Assembly: GCA_021464245.1 (NCBI GenBank)
Contig: JADCRB010000028.1
Location: 5,871,067 to 5,935,066, forward strand
Length of the DNA: 64,000 bases
DNA from: Carallia brachiata
Taxonomy: Eukaryota > Streptophyta > Magnoliopsida > Malpighiales > Rhizophoraceae
Reading direction: 5' to 3'
Shown one piece after another: positions 24,061 through 34,795 of the stretch (within the stretch, counting starts at the first letter, position 1; each line of letters starts with the position of its first letter). Below the pieces are notes generated by a model. That model did no database searches, was not told where the DNA came from, and saw nothing but the letters and a program-made list of their open reading frames with translations. The position numbers and the translations under genes are program-made.

Positions 24061-24226
24061 GCTCTGTTGGTTATGAGTTAACAATAAACGTTGAATGTAC
24101 TGCCCAATAAATCTTAGATTAAGTATTTTTAGAGTATTCAGTGAAATTAAATTTATATATAATTTGGTGCTCTTTATGTCATGATCATCTAAATTGGACA
24201 CGCCCTCCAACAAGGTGACAAATTAT

Positions 24227-24260
<34 letters not shown>

Positions 24261-25064
24261 CTCTTGTTAGGTGAGATTCTAGAGCTTTTGCTTCTCCCAC
24301 TGTTACTGAGGAAAAAAAACTCTTTGAACTTCCATATTACTTATTTAGTAATTTTGGATAAAATAACATATAGACATTACTCTATAAAAATATCACAAAA
24401 TAAAATTTCATCAATAACTAATAACGGCAAATAGGCCTCTGTTACTCTTATACACACCATGCTTTATGCAGCAACAAGAAACTTTGGAAAAGGACACAAC
24501 AGAAAAGCTACATAAAAGAAGTCTCAATAGTCAATTCGGCTTAGTTAAGGGGCTCTTCCCTTGGGAGAGATTGGAGATTCAATTCTCATTAAATTAATTA
24601 ATAGAACTAAATGTATATTAGTTTTGAAGAGTTACGAATTGTCTAATGATTGAAATTGTGGAGTTTGCTTTCTTAAAAATGTATGTAAATAACCTAATTT
24701 ACCTTGTACAATGATCCAGTTATAACTATCCGTAGTTCGCTGCTTGCTCATTTTTGCATCCCAAAAAAAAAAAACAAAAGTGGGCTTTACAATTGTTTTC
24801 AAGCTTGAAGTGCACGTTTTAATTTCTTGAGGACTTTGGGCTTTGAAAGCACACTGTGATGTGCGTCCATTCATCCCAATTGCTGCTGTAGTTTCAAATT
24901 TCAAAAAATCTTCAGAATTTCTTCTTCTTTTTTTATTTTTGGTTCTAAAGAGTACTCCGAGCTTGGGGAAGAGAAGGATGAGGGACGTTGGTTCGAACTC
25001 TTGCCTCTTTGTTGGGGACAAGTTCCGATAACTAACTGCTTTAAGGTAGCTAGTTCCACTACTT
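24061..25064. other. Duplicated noncoding region (unit 2)
   Basis: Collinear with 14600-15590 and without the family-A MITE of unit 1. It includes an (AT)n run at 24229-24260. Confidence 0.6.
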
Positions 25065-25530
25065 ATTTGGAACTCTTTGAGCCTATAAAGAGCGCAAAGG
25101 CATTTGGCAGTGGAGACATGTGATGTGTGCATCTATTGTCAATAAACCATGAATCACACAGTTTGGAAGAGTAATAACAAGAAGCCACAAAGAGCTTCTC
25201 CTCAATTTCTTGCTTGACAGCATCAGCAACCTTAGTTTCTTGTTGTTGTTGTTGCTGTTGTGCTTGTTGTCTCAGATTTGCATGTGACTGCTAATCCTAC
25301 CGTTGATTTCTCTTTGACTTGCATATCCCTTCAACATGGCCTTTTTTGTTACAAAACCTGCACACTACATCTGATCTTCTCCAATAGTTTTTAGAAAATG
25401 ATCGAGCCTCTTGCAGATTTCACACAAATTGTTCTCTTTGTTGCTCCCACTATTTTGAGCCTCACTCTTCTCTGTCTTCATCTCTACTTGCTGTTGTGAG
25501 TGAGTCTTACCCTTTATCTTTACCCTTATT
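25065..25530 (-). pseudogene. Copia gag-protease fragment (duplicated copy)
   Basis: The minus strand matches 15590-16050: zinc-knuckle region, GEEALCG-like linker, and a protease start reading WFIDNRCTHHM where DSG is expected. It ends sharply at about 25530, where sequence homologous to 6150 and 18930 begins. That point is therefore the unit 2/unit 3 junction. Confidence 0.8.
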
Positions 25531-25539
25531 TTTATTTTT

Positions 25540-27885
25540 ATTTGTCCCTTTTAAAAATACACTAAACACAAAAAAAAAAAAACACTAAGGTACACATGCC
25601 ATTAATTCATAATAATTTTAGACGTCTCTACTTATTAACTTAAACTTTTATGTAGGTTGGAGAATTGAAGACTTTATTTACCAATAATTGACTAGAGGGC
25701 TCTGCTGGGCGAAACAGCATCGAGAAAATGAAGATACGGTGTAATCCTGAAGGCCACAAATTGGTGCGCTGCTACATAAATATTTGGAGGCAACAACACA
25801 AGGATTTCACTTAAGTCTCTTTGTTAAAAATCAAGATACCATTTTCAGACCCTGCTAAGAGTTTCGTGCAAAACGTTTTTCAGTAACTTTGTTTAGTTCT
25901 TGTTTTAAGACTAGTAAAATGGAAATTAGAAAGTAGAATATGAAGACTGTTTTAAGTTGTGTATTGTAAGTCACTATTTTTTAGGCATTATCTGCTCTCC
26001 AATAACTACATTAGAGCCAATGCAAATTCTCTTTAAAGAGTGAAATTAAGTCAAAAGAAAAGAATGTGTTTTTACAAAATTTTTGGTACTGATATTATTA
26101 GTCTGCAGAAAAATTTATCAATATAGACCCTTAAATAGAATTAATTAAAAAATATAGACTTGGGATGTGTCTATTCAAACGCAACTGTCATGCGTAGTTA
26201 TTTGGATACAAGTATCAATTAATTAATTACAATATAATTAGTTAATTATTTAATTTTCATTTAATTAATTAAAATATAATTAATTAATTAATTAACATAA
26301 CGGTAATCTATCTTATATTACATGCATGTGCTAAGTGTGCCTAAAGTAAACTGCGTGCGTAAGACTTAGACTCTCCTTAATCCAACTAAAATAATGCATG
26401 TCTATATTTCTAATGCCAAGTATGTCTATATTTTGTTCTCTTTTTTCCTTTACCTTTTTGAAAATACAGTAACACCTTAGAGCCCTCTCATTCATTAAAA
26501 AAAGATATATAATAAAGGACAAACAATGTCAGACCGAGAAAGCATCAATGCAACAATATTCTCGGGCCTATACGTTCGGCGGGCAACCTTTGCTTAGTGC
26601 ACGCCTGCTTTTGTTTTTTTTTAATTTTATGGTGGAAGAAATAAGAAAGTAAAGTGATGATCGTAGTTTTGATAAAGAGTATTATGATTTTATATTAAAA
26701 AAAAATTATGTAAAAAGATTGAATTATTACAATATAATTTATGTTAAATAATAAATTATAAATTTAATACTACATTTAAATTTTAGAGAATTTGAACTCC
26801 TGCTACAAGGCAGGCTGCTTAGCCCCTTGCCAATCCATTCTTCGAATGTTGTTTGATTTTTTTTTTTTTTTGATATGAGCTGCTCCATAGTCCATACTTA
26901 CAAAAATAAAAAAAAACAAAACAAAAGCAGATAAAGCCCAAGAGAGCTAAACTGATCGATTACGTAAGAGCAACAAAGAGTCCAAGAACTGGAGGGATCA
27001 TCAGCCCACGGATTCAAAGAGACATAGGCTATGAGCAGACACAGACCGAAAAAAGAAAACTGAAAAAGATCAGTGGCTTAAGAGTGGGGGCTAGAAGAAG
27101 TGTACAGAATGTAATAACTTGAAGAATTTTTGTAATTTTATTAATTATTTTTATAAAAAATAACGTGATAATTTATTGTATCATATTTTAATAAAAATAA
27201 TTAAATTTATTATATTATTGACATTTTTTTGGTCACCTCTGCCTTAATATGTATTTGAATCCAAAGAAAAAAAAAAAAAAAAGGGTAATGAGCGTACACA
27301 ACACATCTTCAGCTATGATGAAATGGTTGCAGAGATTACTTTGATTGTGCCCAACGCAACGGAGTCTCCTGCCCTTATTCTTTCTTACAATATAATGGAA
27401 TGTGGGGGAGAAGTATGAAGCAGTCTATCGTGTGAGCATCCTTTCGGAGTGCATGTAGTGCATTGGTTGCGGTATCAGGATCTAGTAGGAGTACAATGGG
27501 CCAATATCGTTGTTTTATGGAGCTTCCTTCAATTTATGATAAATTTTAATTTGACTTTTTTTTTTTATAAATATAATTTATTCATAATCTTATACTTTTT
27601 AATGAATAGAGTATGTTTGAAATAAAAAAAAGAAAAAATGATACTAGACCTTGAGCTTTTGATGTTGAACACTAAATTTAAAGAGAATAGGAAAAATAAA
27701 TGTAAAAATTAAAATTGAACAGATAAAAAAAAACATCCTCGAAGACTCTAAAAAATGAGATAAGCTGGATTATTTGACCTGGTGCAGTTTTGACGCCTCT
27801 AACAGCTAAATTTACATACCTGCATTCACCTAATTAAACTTGCTAAGATTTTTTTTAACTTTAATCAAAAATTTGCTAAGCTTCT
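25540..27885. other. Duplicated intergenic spacer (unit 3)
   Basis: Noncoding, collinear with 6150-9700 and 18930-21300. No gene recognised. Confidence 0.6.
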
Positions 27886-27903
27886 AACGTTAATACAATA
27901 CTG

Positions 27904-28070
27904 TCGTGATCTTCTAATTCAAATGGTATTGACAGAATGTCAGCAGTGTGAGGTCAAGAATTCGAACCCTCAATCTCTCCAACTGTCTCTCTTCCCCCAA
28001 TCATCTCTCCAACTGTCCCTCTCCCCTCAATCAGTTGATTTAAATTTAAGAAAATTTTGATAAAAAAAAA
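27904..28070 (+). mobile_element. SINE, family S1 (167 bp)
   Basis: It contains TATTGACAGAATGTCAG, then GAGGTCAAGAATTCGAACCC (B-box-like), a CTCTCCAACTGTC tandem repeat and a terminal A-tract. AACGTTAATACAATACTG (27886-27903) and AACGTTAACGCAATGCTG (28071-28088) form an 18-bp target duplication. Unit 1 (about 9710-9735) has the empty site. Confidence 0.82.
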
Positions 28071-28088
28071 AACGTTAACGCAATGCTG

Positions 28089-28611
28089 CAATGTAAGCAC
28101 ATAATAATATTAAGACTGGCCCCGGTATAAAAATTTTAATTACAACTCTGTCCCGCCTTGACCGCCCGATGGAGAGACTTGGGCATAGACTGCTACGCTT
28201 CAGTTTTGTGCAAATCATAGACGGGCCGTTTTATATCCTAATGACATGATAAGTATTGAATTTTGCAGGCTCAAGACTAACAACAGACTATGTTTATCAA
28301 CCGGCCCATGAAGCTGATACGTTTGCATGAACATTTCTGTGCCGTATGTAGTGGTTTTTTTTTTTAGGCAGCGGCAGTTTAAATTGTTGCGATACCCTTG
28401 TCCATCACACTATCACATGACGAGCATCTGTCTACGTGTCAGCCCAGGTTTTTACAGTCTATGATTAGTGGCCTTCAATTGGAAGATAGGGGTTTGAGCC
28501 CAAGATTGCTCCCTCATCATCCCCACCCTTAACCATAGGACTATTAGCTCCACATGACTAATATATGTATAGATATATATATACTTGTAAGTTATAACCT
28601 AGTAAAATCCT
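28089..28611. other. Duplicated intergenic spacer (unit 3, proximal)
   Basis: Collinear with 9735-10430 and 21310-21735. It holds a tRNA-like AGTGGCCTTCAATTGG...GGTTTGAGCCC block at about 28465-28503 that could be an old SINE head present in every unit. Confidence 0.5.
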
Positions 28612-28755
28612 GCTCATTTCTGAAATTTCTTCAGGAGCTAGAGCATCAGGTTCCATGACGAATAGTTTAGTATCCCACCAATTGTAGCTTTTCCCACATA
28701 AAGATGATAGTGCTAACTCCTTTGCATCGTCATGCACTTGGTAATGCATTTTCAC
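28612..28755 (-). pseudogene. Dioxygenase exon-1 3'-end relic (unit 3)
   Basis: The minus strand reads KMHYQVHDDAKE, then a region with small deletions, then SYNWWDT and APEEISEMSR. It is the same relic as at 11222-11391, more decayed, and ends at the ancestral exon border. Confidence 0.7.
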
Positions 28756-29102
28756 CAGCTAGTCACGCCGAATTACACTAAAAAATTTTCAGATCAGCAA
28801 AGTTTAGCATATTTGATAAGTTTCAGCTGGGTTGTGGCACGAAGGTCCATATCAGCATAAAGCTTCAGGATACAATACAAATCATTCAACTATACAATCC
28901 AAGCATGGTTTCTACATGTAGTATGCATAGCATGTGGACAATTGCTAAAACATTAATTGCTAAGGCAAGGTCTTACCAATGTTAACACAGACATAAAAAC
29001 AATGCCCAGTTGCTCAAGATATGAAGGCAATCAGGAAAATGCTGATTTTTCGTTATGGTTGTTAAGAAGATGGTCAATCTTTGCTCTCTATTTTTTTCCT
29101 TC

Positions 29103-30438
29103 TTATTTAGCATTATGTAACCTAAAATGATCGAGTGCAGGGATGTCATCGTCGAGTCCCTTTGAGTAGAAATGAGCAAAATAGTCCCTCTGTACAAGTT
29201 CTGGTACAAAGGAGGATTGTCCTCCGACACCAACTCCTTAAGCGGACCATAAAGCCTATCCGATGGGCAATAACGCATTGCGAAGAAGACAGCCACTGAT
29301 ATTCTTGGGCCAATATGGTTAGCCAGCACCCTGTGCTTGGCACTTCTGAATTGATCATTTGATATAAGCTGCTCCACCGTAATACCAAATTAGATTAGCC
29401 TCAAAGATCCAGGCTACAAATAATATCAGTGTTGACAACAGTATGATTCGTGAGTAGATTCAATTGTGTAGTGTTTACCTGAAGAAGGTCACCAACATTT
29501 ACTACAAAAGCACCAGGAACTGGAGGGACATCAACCCATTGATTTTGGTTAAGAACCTGGAGGCCACCAACGTGATCTTGCAGAAGAATTGTAATGAAAG
29601 TAGGATCTGTGTGCCCAGTGGTTCCCAGGGTTCGATCAGGCTCAGGGCATGCTGGATAGTAATGGCATGCCATATAGTGCCCTTTAACACAATCAATGTC
29701 AACCAGATGGTTAGGCTTAAGACCTAGGGCCACTGACAGAAGCTGGAAAATGGTAATTCCCAACTCCTTGACATGTTCTGAATACTTGATCACTATCTGC
29801 CTGCAATGTGAATAGACATTTGTGAGTGGAAATTACAAAGTATATAATGTTTAGTTCAAACTGAATGGAACAATGGGAAGCAAGAATTACCTGCAGACTT
29901 CTGGAATTTCTTCTGAGCCAGAGCTGCAGCCCCAACATGGAAATATAAAGTATCCCTCCAATTTGCAGTTTTTGAAACGTACAGGTGACTGTTGCTGAAG
30001 AAACTCACCTTCTTCATATTATCACGTGTGTAGTACTCCATTTTCACCTCCTTTGGTTGTTCATGAAATCTGCATACACCGTCAATCATCTCATTCATGA
30101 TGTCATTGGATACCCCATGATTCACAACTTGGAAAAAACCCCATTTCTCTGAAGCCTGCCGAATTTCTTCAACAATTTTTTCCGGTGAATGCTATCTGTA
30201 TGCAAGTCCTTCAGGTCTATCAAAGGGACATTGAGAGCGGAGGTTGCACCTGACCCTGATTTTCCTATAGGGACTTCACCAGATGCAGGACAAAGATGGA
30301 AGGTATTTTCACAATTCCAGCATCGACAAGCCCTTTCACACCAGCTTTTGATTCATCAAACTCTTTCAGTTCCTTTTTTCTATCATAATTTGATTCATTT
30401 ACAGTTGAGTTTAGTTGCAGATTGGAGTTCAGCATCAT
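29103..30438 (-). pseudogene. 2-oxoglutarate-dependent dioxygenase, frameshifted (copy 4)
   Basis: Exons 29891-30438, 29479-29800 and 29103-29368 match copies 2 and 3, with splice sites preserved. Exon 1 is 548 nt against 551 and exon 3 is 266 against 267. Alignment with copy 3 places four one-base losses: in VLPSG (about 30290), in HRQK (about 30183), in ALAPEE (about 29920) and in LYQE (about 29205). Exon 2 is fully open, with GHTDP. Distal His and GPRIS are intact in exon 3. Each loss removes a C or G of the plus strand. Either the gene decayed recently, or the losses are consensus errors and the gene is functional. Confidence 0.85.
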
Positions 30439-31210
30439 TTTGCATATGATATGTCCGTTAGTAATAAATCTTGTGCTTAATAAGATTAGGATAATCTGTC
30501 AAGATAAGAAAAACTGTAAACACAATGAGGAAAAGACATTAATCACACAAAATTTAAGAAGTAGAGACAACTGCAACGCCATGTTCCAGAATTGAAGTGG
30601 ATAACATTGCAACCAGGCAGCTCTTTCTTAAACTAGAAATTCCCAATTGATTATTTTGTAAAATGGAGCATAAACAGGACTTCCCTCAATTAAAGTCCAC
30701 ACATACAGTAACTTAAAATACTAAATTTCTTACAATAACACTCTGGTGCAAAGAAAACACAATTACAAAGGATTATAGCAGTGACAGAATTGTTGGGTAT
30801 TCTAAGGATAGTTTAAAATCAACATAAAAAGCTAATGAAACTGGCATGAACCAAGAAGACTTGCATTATCAACCGCGAAGTTTACGCCATCCTGTTGTTT
30901 GCTCAAGAAAAGACATGATTGATGAGGAATGTGAGGAATGTACAGGGAATACATGGTTCTAGACTTCTTATCCTTGTCCGAAGACTGAATTTTAAGTGAT
31001 AGATGGAATGTTCAATTCAGCCTCACGGGCCAAGAACAAAAAGAATCTATGGCCTCAGAAAATAGGTGATATCAAGGTACGGATTAGTGAATGGGCTGTG
31101 GTCCAGACCACCACTGCAGCCACTCTGGCGTCATCTGAAGAGTTTCGGTTAAGGCAAAACTGAGAAAACTGAGAAGCAGTGTACTCCTTGTTAGGTACCT
31201 CACCCTGTTG
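30439..31210 (-). promoter_or_regulatory. Upstream region of copy 4 (conserved between units)
   Basis: Collinear with the upstream regions of copies 2 and 3, with about 60-70 bases lost near 30690. Conserved blocks include CCACTGCAGCCACTCTGGCG at about 31105-31130. Confidence 0.4.
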
Positions 31211-31529
31211 ATTGTGATTAATGGTAAGTGTTAAATGTATAATTTAATAAATCTTATATTCAAGTGCTATTAAAATAATTAATGAAATTAAATTTACGGA
31301 TAATTTAGTACTTTTTATATCATGATCATCCAAATTGAACTGTCCTCTAACAGGGCGACAAACAATAATAAAAAAAAAACACGTACTCTTGTTAGGTGAG
31401 GGCTTAAACCTTTTGCTTCTCCCACTGTTACTCGTTGAGTGAAAAAAAATCTTCGAACTTCCATACTACTTAAATTAACAATGTTGGATAAACGTATAAC
31501 ACTACTCTATAAAGATATCAAAAAATAAA

Positions 31530-31985
31530 ATTATATACAAAAATATCATTAATTTTACATAAAATAATAAATTTAATATAAATTTTAAAAAATAATAATT
31601 ACTCTCTTAAAATTTTTAATAACAAATTTAATACGTTATAAAATTTTTTAAATAAATTTATCTGTTTCAATGATGTGACACTAATATATAAATATTATAT
31701 TATCAAAACAGACACATTTCCATAAATATATGTTCGAAACTGACAAATTCTATTTATATGAATTCATTGCGTAGCTAGATTTGTTACAAAAAATTTTAAA
31801 GAATGATAAATCATTACTTTTTCAAGTTAGTACTAAATTTATTATTTTAAGAAAAATTAGTGATATTTTTGTATATTAACCTAAAAAATAAAAGATTAAT
31901 ATACACAAATATTATTAACTTTAATTAAAATAATAAATTTAATACTAATTTTAAAAAATAACATATGACCCTCCAATAAATTTTG
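31530..31985. repeat. AT-rich inverted and direct repeats (possible MITE)
   Basis: A motif of the form AAATATCATTAATTTTACATAAAATAATAAATTTAATA occurs near 31540-31600 in one orientation, in inverted form at about 31835-31885 and again directly at about 31900-31965. This resembles a decayed palindromic element at the right edge of the array. Termini were not resolved. Confidence 0.4.
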
Positions 31986-32160
31986 ATATGCCTAAAAGTG
32001 ATTTGGAGTTCACTAGACGTTTTGATTATTGCAATTCTCTCTCTCTCTTCTATACGTGTGGAAAATATCACACCAGTTGTTCAATGTTGCACTGGCAGTA
32101 TTCAAATTTATCCAAGACATCAACTTCAATTCCACCATGGTGCAGTTCAGCATGGATGCC

Positions 32161-32678
32161 TCAATCCTCCAGTATCTGACCACAATCTTCAATGACCACA
32201 GGTTGTGAAGTCACCCCACTTTGACTGCCCACCTTTTACATTTCCTTAACAACACTATAGCCATCAACCACTTTACCAAAGACAACATGCTTCCCATCAA
32301 GCCACTGATGTCTTCTCGGTACAAATGAAGAATTGGGAACCATTAGTGTTTGGTCCAGCATTTGCCATGGAAAGAACACCAGGCCCAGTATGCTTCAAAC
32401 TAAAGTTTTCATCTGCAAACTTCATCCCATAAATAGATTCTCCTCCAGTACCATAACCCCGCGTGAAATCTCCACCCTGACACATGAAGCTAGGGATAAT
32501 GCGGTGGAAAGTTGAGCCCTTGTAGTTTAGCGGATTTCCCAATTCCCTTCTCTCCCGTGCAGAGGGCACGAAAATTTTCAGCAGTTTTTGGAGTGACATC
32601 AGCAAAGAGCTCCATCACTACTCTGCCAGCTTTCATTTTGCCAACAAGAATGTCGAAGAAAACCTTTGGGTTTGACAT
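32161..32678 (-). pseudogene. Cyclophilin (CYP18-type peptidyl-prolyl isomerase) pseudogene
   Basis: The reading starts [20 protein letters not shown] and keeps [41 protein letters not shown], the GTGGESIYG motif, [15 protein letters not shown] and [13 protein letters not shown] across different frames. Cyclophilins catalyse cis-trans isomerisation of X-Pro bonds in the cytosol. Lesions: a deletion between GKS and PLNYKG (about 32538), a frameshift between EKTS and WLDG (about 32305), and TAA where Glu is expected in KEMEKVG (about 32233). The stop is at 32161. The coding part is intronless, as in plant CYP18 genes. Three independent lesions make a pseudogene the safe call. It retains an upstream leader exon. 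Confidence 0.88.
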
Positions 32679-33019
32679 CTTTAAAAAACCAAATTAAGAC
32701 ACTGCAAAACATCAAAACAGAAACAACAACTAATCTAATTTAACAAGATTGCATATAATGTTGACTACTATCACCAAAGCACACTTCAAAGACAAATCAG
32801 AATCAGAGAATTCCTTCCACCTTCCCAACAAACTTGATTTTCAGCCCTACAAAACTTCAGGAGATGAAAATTCATCCCAAGGTTTGAGATTCACAGTCAA
32901 AGACATAAACAAAAAAATCACTCATGTCATGCTCAGATTCCAGAAAAAAATAGAAAATACAGAAATAAAAATAATAGCATTATTTAATACAAATTGCACA
33001 TAATAAGTCTCCGAGTGGA

Positions 33020-33390
33020 GAAAAAAATGTAGCAATTTGTTCGAGGCCTCATCAAAACAAGAGATTTGGTAGGCACGGAGAATTGCCATAATTATAGCCA
33101 ACCTTCAATGCAAATTACGCCATATGTGACGCCCTTGCTCTGCAAATTGGCTTAATTATAAGAGTTCCATTACACAACGCAGCCAATCTGAGGGGAAAAA
33201 AAAAGTGACACATGTACTCTAAATATTAAATCAATTGAGAAGACAAGAAATATAGCAACTTGTTCGAGGCCTTATCAAAACGAAAAACAGATTTGACAGG
33301 TACGGAGAGTCGCTACTGTTATCGCCAACCTTCAATGCAAAATTCGCCATTTTTTTGACGCCTTTGCTCTGCAAATTGGCTTAACACAAT
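33020..33390. repeat. Diverged tandem duplication (~225-bp period)
   Basis: 33028-33165 and 33250-33385 share TTGTTCGAGGCCT, ATCAAAAC, ACGGAGA, CCAACCTTCAATGCAAA and GCTCTGCAAATTGGCTTAA in the same order. The repeat lies within the putative leader intron of the cyclophilin pseudogene. Confidence 0.8.
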
Positions 33391-33865
33391 CTAAAAAGGT
33401 GACAATAACAGTCCACTCTACGGTCTACACAACAGAAACATTTATAAACATATGCCTAGATTCAAACATATATATATTAAAAAAAAGGAACCAACCCAGC
33501 CTACAAACTCACAAATACACCCATATAATACAAAATAAGCATACTCAAACATTCATATATACACAAACAATTAATGGGGTCGGAAAATGTACATCATCCA
33601 ATACCAAACCCACCCACCAGCATAACAGTGACTTATAGCGAAGGGGTTTTCTTTTTAATGGATGATTTACAGTATTGCACAGGTTTTGAGCTCACAGATC
33701 TTTAGAAAAGTATCAGCTGCAAGCCTTCGATATGTGCTTTTACACACACAGAGACACACAAGCATTTGTCTTTCTATTGAAAAAAGGCGAAACCTTTATT
33801 GATCAAAGACCCAAATTCTTAAAAGGGTTAGCATGAAACAGGAAGCAGAACAAAGAAGTGCTCAC

Positions 33866-33935
33866 CTTTGAATTGAGAAGGGGCCTGGCGATTCTGCTTG
33901 AATGTACTGCAAGGGTTTTAACGGCATGTTATATA
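33866..33935 (-). promoter_or_regulatory. TATA box and 5' leader exon of the cyclophilin pseudogene
   Basis: On the minus strand TATATAA (33935-33929) is followed about 30 bases on by a leader that ends TTCAAAG at 33866, then GTGAGCAC, a good donor. A matching AG acceptor lies directly before the ATG (32680-32679), giving a leader intron of about 1.19 kb. Promoter and leader show the copy was not made by retroposition. Confidence 0.55.
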
Positions 33936-34795
33936 GGCTGACCAGAGGCGTTTCAGGGTTTTTCTTAGATTACCCTTCGTTTGCTATGTCACCCTTGATC
34001 TTTTCGTAAAATTCATTGCTCCCCCCGAACTATTGCTTAAATTCACGTGTAATTTTCAAATTCCTTACTTTTGTCTCCGGAAGAGGAAAAAAAAAATAAA
34101 ATTAGTAAGACTTAAAATTTGGGTCCGATTGTTTAGATTCAGAGTATTTTTTTAGTATACGGAGTTTTATATTATGTATTAACTTTCAAATTTATAATCA
34201 TTTTAACTTTTTCTAACATTCCTGTTTCAGATATTTCAAATAAGAATGATCGATATTTTTCTCCGCCTAAATTAAATCAAAATGAATTTAACGTGAATTA
34301 AAAGATTTTTTTAAAAATTAATAAATTATTAAATATTATTAAGTTAATTATATATTTTTATTATATTTTATTAAAAATATTCATACAGTTATGTTCTTTC
34401 ACTTTCGAGCATACTACATCATCGGACTAATAGGGCCTGCAGCAAAGTCGATGTCATTAATATGCTTAGCCCCTTTCAGCAAGCCATCTTGCATACATAT
34501 GTTCGCGGAAAGATAGAAAAGGAGATTGATATTTGCAATCTTCAAAACAATGGGAAGCTAGATCAGAAATTGGGATAGATTGTGCTCCTAGATTGAAGAG
34601 GAACCCAGAACCCCAGTTGGCCTTTTGGAGTTCTCAGAGTAACAACAATACATGTTTCACATTTATGCCACCAAAAAATGTTCTACAATGTAAGGCGTGT
34701 TAGTTGAACTTTTAACAACCAATGCGAATTTTTCTCCCTTTTTGTATCAGGGTAATTCCTGCCTCTTATCACAGTCGGTGACACGGTATTCAATA

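Larger units (their letters stand above)
17290..25530 (-). repeat. Dioxygenase array, unit 2
   Basis: Collinear with 4685-16060: truncated exon 1, spacer, intact copy 3, upstream region, then a copia gag-protease fragment that stops at about 25530. It lacks the hAT-like and family-A MITE insertions of unit 1 and has lost the exon relic (junction near 21735). It carries its own SINE at 18052-18182. Confidence 0.78.
25535..31530 (-). repeat. Dioxygenase array, unit 3
   Basis: Collinear with 6150-14900 of unit 1. It starts inside the spacer, lacks the exon-1 fragment and LTR, and carries copy 4 and an exon relic. It has its own SINE at 27904-28070 and empty sites for the unit-1 transposons. Confidence 0.78.

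Noticed and set aside
24632..25132. 166-aa minus-strand frame
   Set aside because: It overlaps the copia protease remnant in a different frame and is not conserved in the sister unit at 14610-15650.
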